DNA of 64,000 nucleotides from an uncultured Paraburkholderia sp. (lineage in GTDB: Bacteria; Pseudomonadota; Gammaproteobacteria; Burkholderiales; Burkholderiaceae): assembly GCA_940746715.1 (NCBI GenBank), contig CALNWN010000005.1, positions 186,001 through 250,000 of the forward strand, in the 5' to 3' direction. The position numbers and the translations under genes are program-made. This document shows positions 1 through 7,744 of the stretch, piece after piece (position 1 is the first letter of the stretch; each line of letters starts with the position of its first letter). The notes under the pieces are model-generated. The model searched no databases, had not been told where the DNA came from, and was given only the letters and a program-made list of their open reading frames with translations.

Positions 1-482
1 ACGGCGTCACGCTGACGGGCGCCACTTATGAGCTCGACGACGTGGAGACGTCGCTTCGTCCAGCGGGTCATCTGGAAAACATCGAGCGCGTCGCGCAGAT
101 GCTGCCTGCGTTTGCGCGCTCGGCCGCTTATCTCGATCACCCGGATCACGCCGATGCCGCGGCCGTCACGGGCCGCGTCGCGTTCCGCTGCGTGACGAGC
201 GACCGCATGCCGATGATCGGCAACATCGCCGACGAAACACTCGCCGCGCGCGACGCCGAACGCTTGCGCGGTGCATGGTCGCTGGATCTGCCGCGTGCGC
301 CGGGGTTCCACAGCGCATTCGCCTACGGTTCGCGCGGTCTCGTGTGGGCGGCGCTCGGCGCGGAACTGATCGCTTCGCAGATCGAAGGCGAGCCGTGGCC
401 GCTCGAACGTGATCTAGCCGAAGGCATCGACCCTGCGCGGTTTCTGCTGCGCGCTTTGCGGCAGGGAAGCGTCGTCGGTTAA
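1..482 (+). CDS. mnmC: MnmC C-terminal part (tRNA mnm5U biosynthesis bifunctional protein), cut by window edge
   Basis: The reading frame is open from base 3 to the stop at 480-482, so only the last ~159 codons are present. Residues such as GVTLTGATYELDD followed by RPAGHLENIERVAQMLP, and a C-terminal SRGLVWAALGAELIASQIEGEP segment (split here as SRGLVWAALGAE and LIASQIEGEP), match the FAD-dependent oxidoreductase half of MnmC. In the family this domain removes the carboxymethyl group from cmnm5U34 of tRNA, and the N-terminal methyltransferase half (outside the window) completes mnm5U. The cmnm5 substrate is made by MnmE and MnmG, and mnmG lies at 25.7 kb. No frameshift is visible in the part seen. 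Confidence 0.85.
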   Translation, partial: GVTLTGATYELDDVETSLRPAGHLENIERVAQMLPAFARSAAYLDHPDHADAAAVTGRVAFRCVTSDRMPMIGNIADETLAARDAERLRGAWSLDLPRAPGFHSAFAYGSRGLVWAALGAELIASQIEGEPWPLERDLAEGIDPARFLLRALRQGSVVG

Positions 483-502
483 CCGGCTGCAGCGTGCGCC
501 GC

Positions 503-530
503 GGTTATCCACCGCAAATTGTGGATAACC
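503..530. repeat. Inverted repeat GGTTATCCAC-N8-GTGGATAACC
   Basis: A perfect 10-bp inverted repeat with an 8-bp spacer; the right arm contains an exact DnaA box on the minus strand (520-528) and the left arm a one-mismatch box (505-513). A second inverted repeat with the same TTATCC-to-GGATAA span of 24 bp lies at 4096-4121. Confidence 0.7.
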
Positions 531-699
531 GCGCTGTTTACCGCTGCAACTCGTGTGGAACCGTTGTGGACGTAAACGGGGTAACTCGAACGCCGCAAAA
601 TTTCGCCAAAAGTTACCCGCGTATACGAGTCGTCGCCGCACACGCTGTGCGTGCGGTTATGAAGTCTGCAAAGTGCTGATTCGCTTCGGTAAACAGCGG

Positions 700-750
700 T
701 TATCCACAGAAAAGCGGGCAGCTTGTTAACTGCTACTACGTATACATACA
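700..750 (+). promoter_or_regulatory. Composite element A: DnaA box, 14-nt gap, TTGTTAACT..TACTACGT
   Basis: An exact DnaA box TTATCCACA (700-708) is followed after 14 nt by TTGTTAACTGCTACTACGT (723-741) and TATACATAC. The same arrangement with the same 14-nt gap recurs in inverted orientation at 3881-3935. The arrangement is seen directly; its role (DnaA regulation, origin-like or titration site) is inference. Confidence 0.5.
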
Positions 751-1355
751 GTAAACGCGTAAACAGCAAGGCCTGAGCGATACAGTGCGCCACCGCACAG
801 ATCACGCGACGCCTGAAACCCTCGTGCTAAGTGCTGTCCTGAAAAACACATGCGAGCGGTGCACACTTCTCCTAGGTTCACCGACTGCGCTCGCGCAACA
901 GGCCGGCAATGCCTGCGCGGTCGGCCGATAAAACGGGTGGTTTTTCCGCATCTCACGAAGATAAAGTACTTTTTGCCGTTTTGCCTGCATGTTCGTGTGT
1001 TTTCGGTTGAAGCCGAAAAAGCTATGGCACAATCGCCGTTCTTTTCCGCGTGGTGCCTCGCCTCAGGCGGTACCCGCTGCTACGGAACAGTGCCGTTCAA
1101 TCAGACTCTGATTCAACGTCGACGGCGTTCTTTCACCGTGCCGTGCCGGCTGCGATGGCCGCACCCCTGAATGCGTCGGGATCCTTGCGACTGCGGCGCG
1201 TTCGAATCATCCGATCGTTGAAAACTCGCAACGTGGATCACGCGAAGCGATGAACGCCAGTGGAACGTCTCGTGCGTCCACCCACTCGCCGGTGTTCGCG
1301 CCGGCTCACGCTGGTTCGTGTCATCTGCCGTTGCTGCAAAGGAGAACCCATAACG

Positions 1356-2561
1356 ATGAATTCGGCGTTTTCATTTTTTCCAGCCTGCCCGCTCGCACCC
1401 GACGCCATCTTTTGGGCTGGTCTCGCCTTGCTCGCTGCGGGCTTGTGCGGCGAGCTGTGCTATCGCGCGTGGCGTTTGCCGCGCATTTCCGGCTACGCGG
1501 TCATCGGACTGATTGCCGGCGCGGCCGGTTCGGGCGTGATCGACGCCGATTCGGCCAAGGCCGCGCGGCCCCTGCTCGATGTCGCGCTCGGCCTGCTGCT
1601 GTTCGAACTCGGCAGCCGGCTCGATCTGCGCTGGATCCGCCGTAACCCCTGGCTTGTGATGTCGAGCGTCGCCGAAGCCACGCTCACGTTCGTGCTGGTC
1701 TTGCCGGTGTTGCTGTTCCTGAACGTCCCGCTGATGGTCGCAACGGTGCTCGCCGCCATTGCCATGGCGACTTCGCCCGCCATGGTGATCCAGCTCAAGA
1801 CCGAGCTTCGCGCAGAGGGCCAGGTCACGCAGCGTCTTTTGACGCTCACCGCCTTGAACAGCATGTATGCGGTCGTGATCGAAAAGCTCGTGTCGAGCTG
1901 GCTGCATCAGGAAGCGTACGGCAACGTGTTCGCGACCATTCTCCAGCCGCTTTATCTGCTGGTCGGCTCGCTCGTGCTTGCGTATCTGCTGGCGCGCACC
2001 TGCACGTTCTTTTACAGGCGGCTCAACATGCAGGACGAGCATTCGTTCGTCGCGCTATTCGGCCTCGTTTTGCTGGCTATTGCGGTGGCGCATCTGTTCA
2101 AGCTGTCGACCATTCTCGCGCTGCTGGCGGCCGGCATCATCGTGAAGAATCACGAAGCGCGGCCGCAGTTGTGGCCTCAGCACTTCGGCACCGCCGGTTG
2201 GCTGCTCACCGTGATTCTGTTCGTGCTGACGCTGACATCGTTCGAATGGAAAGACATTGCGCTCGGCGGCGTCGCGGCGCTGGGCCTGATTGTTGCGCGT
2301 CTGGCCGCTAAGCTCGTCGGCGTGCTTGCGTTTGCGAAGCCGAGCGGGCTGAACTGGAAGCAGGGCATGGCGCTCGGTTTGTCGCTCTCGCCCATGTCGG
2401 CGCTGGCTTATCTGCTCGTGGACGACACCTACAGCCTGTATCCGAATTTCGATCCACAACTGCGGGCCATCGTCATGTGTTCGATCGTCGTGCTGCAGAT
2501 TCTCGGGCCGTGGCTCGTTTATCGCAGCCTCGCGCTGGTTGCCGAACGGCGCGAAGAGTAG
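1356..2561 (+). CDS. Cation/proton antiporter, CPA2/KefB-like membrane protein
   Basis: 401 aa from the ATG at 1356, chosen because AAAGGAG lies 11 nt upstream at 1338-1344; the open frame extends further upstream without a comparable ribosome site. The protein is almost entirely hydrophobic, with about a dozen likely membrane segments. It has the family layout of repeated helical pairs, including RISGYAVIGLIAG near the N-terminus and LDVALGLLLFELGSRLD, the segment where CPA2 members carry ion-path carboxylates. These proteins exchange Na+ or K+ for H+ at the inner membrane. There is no C-terminal RCK/TrkA-N domain, so it is shorter than KefB itself. The frame is intact. Substrate ion cannot be told from sequence. 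Confidence 0.8.
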   Translation: MNSAFSFFPACPLAPDAIFWAGLALLAAGLCGELCYRAWRLPRISGYAVIGLIAGAAGSGVIDADSAKAARPLLDVALGLLLFELGSRLDLRWIRRNPWLVMSSVAEATLTFVLVLPVLLFLNVPLMVATVLAAIAMATSPAMVIQLKTELRAEGQVTQRLLTLTALNSMYAVVIEKLVSSWLHQEAYGNVFATILQPLYLLVGSLVLAYLLARTCTFFYRRLNMQDEHSFVALFGLVLLAIAVAHLFKLSTILALLAAGIIVKNHEARPQLWPQHFGTAGWLLTVILFVLTLTSFEWKDIALGGVAALGLIVARLAAKLVGVLAFAKPSGLNWKQGMALGLSLSPMSALAYLLVDDTYSLYPNFDPQLRAIVMCSIVVLQILGPWLVYRSLALVAERREE

Positions 2562-2659
2562 GCGCTTCGGTTCTCAAGCCGCGCGTTATTCACGTTATTC
2601 GCTTCAAATAACGGCCGGGCCTCCGACAACCGCCCGGCCGACCTCACTCAGGGGACGCC

Positions 2660-3775
2660 ATGTCACTCGAACCCTTCATCGATTCGAAGCCGTTCACTTT
2701 CGGTGTCGAACTCGAGATGCAGATCGTCAATACGCATGACTATGATCTGACCAAAGCCGGCTCGGATCTGCTGCGCCTCGTCAAGGATCAGAAGATCCCC
2801 GGCAATATCACGCCGGAAATCACCGAGAGCATGATCGAACTCTCCACCGGCATCTGCACGAATCACGAACAGGCGCTTGCCGATCTGCGCAAGATTCGCG
2901 ACACGCTCGTTTCGGCAGCCGATCATCTGAACGTCGGCCTGTGCGGCGGCGGCACGCACGCTTTCCAGCAATGGAGCGAGCGGCAGATCGTGGATACGCC
3001 GCGTTTTCAGTATCTTTCCGAGCTGTACGGCTATCTCGCCAAGCAGTTCACGGTGTTCGGCCAGCACGTGCACATCGGCTGCCCGGACGCGGACAGCGCG
3101 CTATTCCTTTTGCATTCGATGTCGCGCTTTATCCCGCATTTCATTGCGTTGTCCGCATCGTCTCCTTTCGTGCAGGGCGTGGACACCGGTTTTCATTCGG
3201 CACGCCTGAATTCCGTGTTTGCCTTCCCGCTGTCGGGCCGCGCGCCGTTCGTGCTGACGTGGGACAGCTTCGAGGAATATTTCTCGAAGATGGTCCACAC
3301 GGGCGTGGTCAACAGCATGAAAGACTTCTACTGGGACATCCGGCCCAAGCCCGGCTTCGGCACCATCGAAGTACGCGTAATGGACACACCGCTTTCCGTG
3401 GATCGCGCCGCGGCCATTGCGTGCTATATCCAGACGCTCGCGCGGCATCTGCTGCTCGACAAGCCGGTCACGCCGTACGAAGACGATTACCTCGTCTACA
3501 CGTTCAACCGCTTCGAGGCCTGCCGCTTCGGCCTCGCCGGCACCTGCATCAATCCGCAGACGGGCGAACGCAAGACCATTTCGGAAGATATCCTCGAAAC
3601 GCTCGACCGGATCGCGCCGCACGGCGACGCGCTGGGTTCGGGCCATGCACTCGCTGAAATCGGCGCGATCGCACGCGGCCAGATCAACGATGCAACGTGG
3701 CTAAGAGGCGTCGTCGAAAAGGAAAAATCGCTGCATGAAGCCGTGCGGCAACAGTGCCTGAAGTGGCGAGCCTGA
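2660..3775 (+). CDS. ybdK: YbdK-type carboxylate-amine ligase (putative glutamate--cysteine ligase 2)
   Basis: 371 aa, the usual length for the YbdK family of ATP-dependent carboxylate-amine ligases. Visible family segments are [13 protein letters not shown] at residues 12-24, [10 protein letters not shown] near 95, [10 protein letters not shown] near 135, and [20 protein letters not shown] near 220-240, which hold the metal-ATP and substrate-binding residues. YbdK proteins have weak glutamate-cysteine ligase activity in vitro; the physiological substrate is not settled. The gene lies 98 bp behind the antiporter with no terminator between, so co-transcription is likely. GGGGA precedes the ATG. 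A strong terminator follows. The frame is intact. Confidence 0.88.
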   Translation: MSLEPFIDSKPFTFGVELEMQIVNTHDYDLTKAGSDLLRLVKDQKIPGNITPEITESMIELSTGICTNHEQALADLRKIRDTLVSAADHLNVGLCGGGTHAFQQWSERQIVDTPRFQYLSELYGYLAKQFTVFGQHVHIGCPDADSALFLLHSMSRFIPHFIALSASSPFVQGVDTGFHSARLNSVFAFPLSGRAPFVLTWDSFEEYFSKMVHTGVVNSMKDFYWDIRPKPGFGTIEVRVMDTPLSVDRAAAIACYIQTLARHLLLDKPVTPYEDDYLVYTFNRFEACRFGLAGTCINPQTGERKTISEDILETLDRIAPHGDALGSGHALAEIGAIARGQINDATWLRGVVEKEKSLHEAVRQQCLKWRA

Positions 3776-3810
3776 CCGATCGGGCGTCTTCGCTTGTGTT
3801 CAACCGTAAG

Positions 3811-3836
3811 AAACCCGCCACGCGCGGGTTTTTTTC
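3811..3836 (+). terminator. Rho-independent terminator after ybdK
   Basis: AAACCCGC..GCGGGTTT hairpin (3811-3831) followed by a T run to 3835, 36 bp past the ybdK stop. Confidence 0.9.
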
Positions 3837-3880
3837 GTCATTAAAGTTTCCAGTTCGGGGCCCTTAAGGTTTTTCCAATA

Positions 3881-3935
3881 TGTACGTATACAAACGTAGT
3901 AATAGTTAACAAACAGCGCCGCCGGCTGTGGACAA
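3881..3935 (-). promoter_or_regulatory. Composite element B: inverted copy of the DnaA-box/GTTAAC element
   Basis: On the minus strand: TTGTCCACA (3935-3927, a DnaA box with one mismatch), a 14-nt gap, then TTGTTAACTATTACTACGT (3912-3894). This last differs from the 723-741 copy at 2 of 19 positions, and is followed by TATACGTAC. Orientation is opposite to element A, so the pair faces inward around the antiporter and ybdK genes. Confidence 0.5.
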
Positions 3936-4095
3936 CTGAATAATTCCCTGCAAAGTCAAGGCGCTGCGTAAACCATAAGTGGACCGGTGAGCAGTGGGTG
4001 GGCGGCGCTCGACGAGGACAACTTAAGGACTGTTAAGCGTGGTACTGATGCTTATCAAGAATCGGCGCACATGTCTTCCCCGATGTTGTCCCACG

Positions 4096-4121
4096 GTTAT
4101 CCAAAGATTAGATTGGATAAC
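4096..4121. repeat. Inverted repeat GTTATCCAA-N8-TTGGATAAC
   Basis: A perfect 9-bp inverted repeat with an 8-bp spacer, about 195 bp before the MarR start. Half-site and spacing match the repeat at 503-530. It could be an operator for the MarR protein or a DnaA-related site; the sequence does not decide. Confidence 0.6.
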
Positions 4122-4314
4122 TTAGCTGTACGATTCGCCGCTCTCGCATAGAATGTCGTCTTAACTGCTTTGGCTTGCAAGGCGGTGAATTTTTGAGATA
4201 GTTGAGACCGTCTCGTCCTGTTTTGGGCGGGGCTACCCCACACAGGCTACGGGCGTTCCCGGCAAGCAATCGGCCGGCACCGCACAAAAGCTGTAAATAA
4301 ACCAATCGAAGATT

Positions 4315-4953
4315 ATGAGCGAAGGCGTATACGGAGAACAGGCAACCGGGCGAGTCACCCACAGCCTCTTGCGACTCAGCACGGCAATGCGAAGCCAGGC
4401 TTGGGAACGGGCCGAAGGCGCGGGGCTCACGCCCACGCAGGGCGAGATCCTGATTCTGTTGATGCAGCGAAAGGGCCCGATGCGGCTCGGGGAAATCGCG
4501 CGCGAAACGGCACTGACCGCGGCGACCACCAGCGACGCCGTCAGCACGCTGGAAACCAAGGGGCTGGTCGAAAAACGCCGCGCGCTCGATGACGGCCGCG
4601 CGCTCGCCGTGCGCCTCACCGCTCGTGGCCGCACGGCTGCGAAGCGCGCCGCGCAATGGCCGGACTTCCTCGCGAAGGCAGTCGGCACCTTGCGCGACGA
4701 CGAGCAGGCCACGTTTTATCGCACGCTGCTCAAGACGGTTCATCAACTGGAAGCGCAGGGCACGATTCCGCCGCACCGCATGTGCCTGAGCTGCACGCAT
4801 TTCGAGCCGAGCAAGAATCCGAAGAAGGCGCCGCATCACTGCAAGCTGCTGGATCTGAATATGGCGGACACCGACCTGCGTTTGGATTGCGCGGTGCATG
4901 AAACCGCGGATGTCGCCACCCAGAAAAAGACCTGGAAGATCTTCGCCCAGTAA
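4315..4953 (+). CDS. MarR-family winged-helix regulator with Cys/His-rich C-terminal tail
   Basis: 212 aa. Residues ~15-150 form a MarR domain: LTPTQGEILILLMQRKGP, then the recognition-helix region ALTAATTSDAVSTLETKGLV and wing RRALDDGRALAVRLT. After the usual dimer helix comes an extra ~60-residue tail with Cys157-x2-Cys160, His162, His174-His175-Cys176 and Cys192, ending DCAVHE. Such spacing could bind zinc or an iron-sulfur cluster or act as a redox switch; that is inference. MarR proteins usually repress nearby genes and respond to small ligands or oxidants. Neighbours (a broken amidotransferase and an Old Yellow Enzyme) suggest a redox-related regulon. The frame is intact. Confidence 0.85.
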   Translation: MSEGVYGEQATGRVTHSLLRLSTAMRSQAWERAEGAGLTPTQGEILILLMQRKGPMRLGEIARETALTAATTSDAVSTLETKGLVEKRRALDDGRALAVRLTARGRTAAKRAAQWPDFLAKAVGTLRDDEQATFYRTLLKTVHQLEAQGTIPPHRMCLSCTHFEPSKNPKKAPHHCKLLDLNMADTDLRLDCAVHETADVATQKKTWKIFAQ

Positions 4954-5075
4954 GGCGGCTGCTCACCGGGCAATCCGCTACACTGCAACCGGCAGCGGCA
5001 GACGGCATGTGCCGTCTGCCGCCTTTCCGGCGCCGCGTAGCGGCAGTCTGCAGTCAACCTGAAGGTGACAGGCTG

Positions 5076-5748
5076 ATGAATCAGGAAGTTCTGGCCATTC
5101 GCCACGTGCACTTCGAGGATCTGGGCAGTCTCGAGCTGGTGCTCGGCGAACGCGGGCGCCCGGTCCGTTATCTCGACGTCGTTGATGGTGGTGCTCGGCG
5201 GCCCGATCAGCGCGACCGACGACGCGCTTTATCCCACGCTCGTGCCGCTGCTTTCGATGATCGAAAAGCGCATCGAAGCAGGGCTTCCTACACTCGGCAT
5301 CTGTCTCGGCGCGCAACTGATCGCGCGTGCGCTCGGCGCGCGGGTGTATACGGCTGGCCGTACCGAGCTCGTCTGGGAGCCGCTCACGCTGACCGATGCC
5401 GGTCGCGCCTCGCCGGTGCGTCATCTGGATGGCGCGCACACGTCCATGCTGCATTGGCATGGCGACATCTTCGATCTTCCCGCGAACGCGACGCGCCTCG
5501 CCTCCACGAGTGCATGCGAGAACCAGGCTTTCACATGGGGCCGCCATGTGCTCGCGCTGCAATGTCATCCGGAGATCCGCACGGATCGCTTCGAGCCCTG
5601 GCTGATCGGCAATGCGGGTGAACTCGTCGGTCATGGAATCGACGCGCGTCAACTGCGCGCCGAGACAGCGCAATTCGGTCCGGTTCTGGAGGCCGCGGCT
5701 TGCCGCATGTTCGGCGAATGGCTGGATCAGGTCGAAGCGAAACCCTGA
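5076..5748 (+). pseudogene. Class I glutamine amidotransferase-like protein, frameshifted
   Basis: The N-terminus starts at the ATG at 5076 (MNQEVLAIRHVHFEDLG...GRPVRYLDV) and is in one frame to about 5180. The rest (MVVLGGPISATDDALYP, GICLGAQLIARALGARV with the nucleophile-elbow Cys, ALQCHPEIRTD with the catalytic His) is in the +1 frame from 5182 to 5748. Compared with the usual family spacing, about 15 residues between YLDV and MVVLGG are missing, so a small out-of-frame deletion has joined the two parts. GATase1 domains hydrolyse glutamine for an amination partner. The catalytic Cys and His survive, and the TTG at 5182 could start a truncated product, but the N-terminal strand would be lost. 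Confidence 0.75.
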
Positions 5749-5841
5749 GCGCGTCGCGTCTGCCGGGCCGCGGGCTGCCTGCAGCAAACGACTCACGGTG
5801 CTATGCTCGATCGCTCTCGGGTTTCTACTGGGCGGTGATCC

Positions 5842-6954
5842 ATGAGCGCGCTATTTTCTCCACTCACGCTGCGCAGCGTGACGCTTCCGAACCGCATCGT
5901 CGTATCGCCGATGTGCCAGTATTCCGCCGAACGCGGTGAGGCCACCGCTTGGCACATGATTCACCTCGGCAGCCTCGCCTTGTCCGGCGCCGGCATGCTG
6001 TGTATCGAGGCGACGGCGGTCGAACCTGACGGCCGCATCACGCCGGGCGATCTCGGCTTGTGGGACGATGCGACCGAGGCCGCGCTCGAACCGGTGCTTG
6101 CCGCGATCCGCAAGCATTCGCATATCAACGTGACGATGCAGTTGTCGCACGCGGGGCGCAAGGCGTCGAGTCATGCGCCTTGGGAAGGCGGCCAGCTGAT
6201 TCCGGTATCGCAAGGCGGCTGGTTGCCGCACGCGCCGTCGGCATTGCCGCACAAGGCCGGCGAAGAACCGCCGCTCGCGCTCGACACGCCGGGGCTCAAT
6301 CGCATCCGCGAAGCCTTCGCGGCGTCCGCGCGGCGCGCGGTGCGCCTCGGCATAGACGCAGTGGAAGTGCATGCGGCGCACGGCTATCTGCTGCATCAGT
6401 TTCTTTCGCCGCTCGCCAATCAACGGGACGACGACTACGGCGGTTCGCGCGAAAACCGCATGCGCTTTCCGCTCGAAATCTTCGACATCGTGCGCGCCTC
6501 TTTTCCCGCCGACAAACCCGTCGGAGTGCGTGTGTCCGCAACGGATTGGATGGAAGGCGGCTGGTCGCTCGACGACACCATTGCGTTCGCGCACGAGTTG
6601 GAAAAGCGCGGTTGCGACTGGATCGACGTATCGTCCGGCGGCGTCTCGCCGTTGCAGAAGATTCCGCTCGAGCCGGGCTATCAGATTCCGTTCGCGAAGG
6701 CTGTCAAGAAAGCGACGGGCCTCACCACCATCGGCGTCGGACTGATCACGGATCCGATTCATGCCGAGCAGCTGATCGAAGAGGGCGATGCCGATCTCAT
6801 CGCGCTGGCTCGTGCGTTGCTGTACAACCCGCGCTGGCCGTGGCATGCGGCCGCGCAACTCGGCGCGACAGTCGAGGCGCCGCCGCAGTACTGGCGCTCG
6901 CAACCGCGCGAGCAGAAGGCGCTGTTCGGCGAGATTTCATTCGGGCAACGATGA
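5842..6954 (+). CDS. NADH:flavin oxidoreductase, Old Yellow Enzyme family (YqjM-like)
   Basis: 370 aa, intact. FMN-dependent TIM-barrel ene-reductase. Visible features: SPMCQYSA with Cys25, the redox-tuning cysteine of YqjM-type enzymes; MQLSHAGRKA near 100; VEVHAAHGYLLHQFLSP with the substrate/flavin-binding His residues; NQRDDDYGGSRENRMRFP; and the phosphate-binding end TIGVGLITDP...ADLIALARALLYNPRWP. These enzymes reduce activated C=C bonds with NAD(P)H in the cytoplasm. The gene follows the broken amidotransferase by 93 bp. The physiological substrate is unknown. Confidence 0.9.
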   Translation: MSALFSPLTLRSVTLPNRIVVSPMCQYSAERGEATAWHMIHLGSLALSGAGMLCIEATAVEPDGRITPGDLGLWDDATEAALEPVLAAIRKHSHINVTMQLSHAGRKASSHAPWEGGQLIPVSQGGWLPHAPSALPHKAGEEPPLALDTPGLNRIREAFAASARRAVRLGIDAVEVHAAHGYLLHQFLSPLANQRDDDYGGSRENRMRFPLEIFDIVRASFPADKPVGVRVSATDWMEGGWSLDDTIAFAHELEKRGCDWIDVSSGGVSPLQKIPLEPGYQIPFAKAVKKATGLTTIGVGLITDPIHAEQLIEEGDADLIALARALLYNPRWPWHAAAQLGATVEAPPQYWRSQPREQKALFGEISFGQR

Positions 6955-7184
6955 AGCAGCACACGCGCGTCGCACACGCTCACGCGGCATATGGTTTTGA
7001 CGGTTGAACGAAGCCGTCTTGACCGTGTAGGATGCCGGATGTGGCGCATGTGCGTCGCATTGTAGACGCGGCGCTCGCAGGGCGCCGCGTTTGCTATCCA
7101 GCGCCAAAAAAATCAGCGCGTCAGACGCGGGCGTTTCCGACGGCTGCCGGACTTCATCCCCAGTTCTTCACAAGGATTCATTCA

Positions 7185-7724
7185 ATGAGTTCACGCAGGA
7201 TCGCCGTGCGTCGTTCCGGTGTGCACGGCAAAGGCGTGTTTGCGCTCGAACCGATTGCGGCCGGCGAGCGGCTAATCGAATACAAGGGCGAGCGGATTTC
7301 CTGGAAAGAAGCGTTGCGCCGTCATCCGCATAATCCTGATGAACCGAATCACACGTTCTACTTTGCGCTCGACAGCGGCAAGGTGATCGACGGCAAGGTG
7401 AACGGCAACAGCGCGCGCTGGATCAACCACTCGTGCGCGCCGAACTGCGAAGCGGAAGAGATCGACGGTCACGTGTATGTGCACGCGCTGCGCGACATCG
7501 CCGAGGGCGAGGAGCTCTTCTACGACTACGGCCTCGTGATCGACGCGCGCCAGACCAAGAAGCTGAAGAAGGAATACGAATGCCGCTGCGGCTCGCGCAA
7601 GTGCCGCGGCACGATGCTGGCGCCGCCGGAGAAGGAGAGGGGCGCGGATAAAGCGGCTAAGCCGTCCAAGTCCGCGAAGTCTGAGAAATCCGCTAAAGCG
7701 GCGAGGAAAGCCAAGAAGAAGTAA
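7185..7724 (+). CDS. SET-domain lysine methyltransferase-like protein with Lys-rich tail
   Basis: 179 aa from the ATG at 7185 (AAGGA about 8 nt upstream). SET motifs are clear: GVHGKGVFALEPIAAGE at residues 12-28, ARWINHSCAPNCEAEE at 77-92, and EGEELFYDYG at 107-116 with the catalytic Tyr. A post-SET motif CRCGSRKC at 133-140 probably binds zinc with the NHSC cysteine. The last ~35 residues are a Lys/Ala/Ser tail (KSAKSEKSAKAARKAKKK), resembling a histone-like substrate or nucleic-acid-binding tail. SET proteins transfer methyl from S-adenosylmethionine to protein lysine. Bacterial targets are mostly unknown. Intact; a terminator follows at 7799. Confidence 0.88.
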   Translation: MSSRRIAVRRSGVHGKGVFALEPIAAGERLIEYKGERISWKEALRRHPHNPDEPNHTFYFALDSGKVIDGKVNGNSARWINHSCAPNCEAEEIDGHVYVHALRDIAEGEELFYDYGLVIDARQTKKLKKEYECRCGSRKCRGTMLAPPEKERGADKAAKPSKSAKSEKSAKAARKAKKK

Positions 7725-7744
7725 CGCGCGAGCAGCGTGGTTCG

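Larger units (their letters stand above)
483..1355. other. 873-bp intergenic region with DnaA boxes and long antiporter leader
   Basis: No coding frame here looks real. The left part (483-760) holds two exact DnaA boxes (TGTGGATAA at 520-528, TTATCCACA at 700-708), one near-match at 505-513, and a GTTAAC-containing element. The right part (about 1040-1355) would be a long leader for the downstream antiporter. It contains a perfect short palindrome, AATCAGA-C-TCTGATT, at 1099-1113. No riboswitch family is recognised. Confidence 0.6.
3836..4314. other. 479-bp intergenic region upstream of the MarR gene
   Basis: No credible ORF. It holds composite element B (3881-3935), an inverted repeat (4096-4121) and the probable promoter region of the MarR gene (a TAGAAT-like -10 near 4148 without a convincing -35). 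The order of elements mirrors that in 503-750. Confidence 0.6.

Noticed and set aside
483..1040. Chromosomal origin oriC
   Set aside because: DnaA boxes are present, but only two exact ones, with no dnaA, rpmH or dnaN next to them and no clear AT-rich unwinding run. Kept as a DnaA-related element only.
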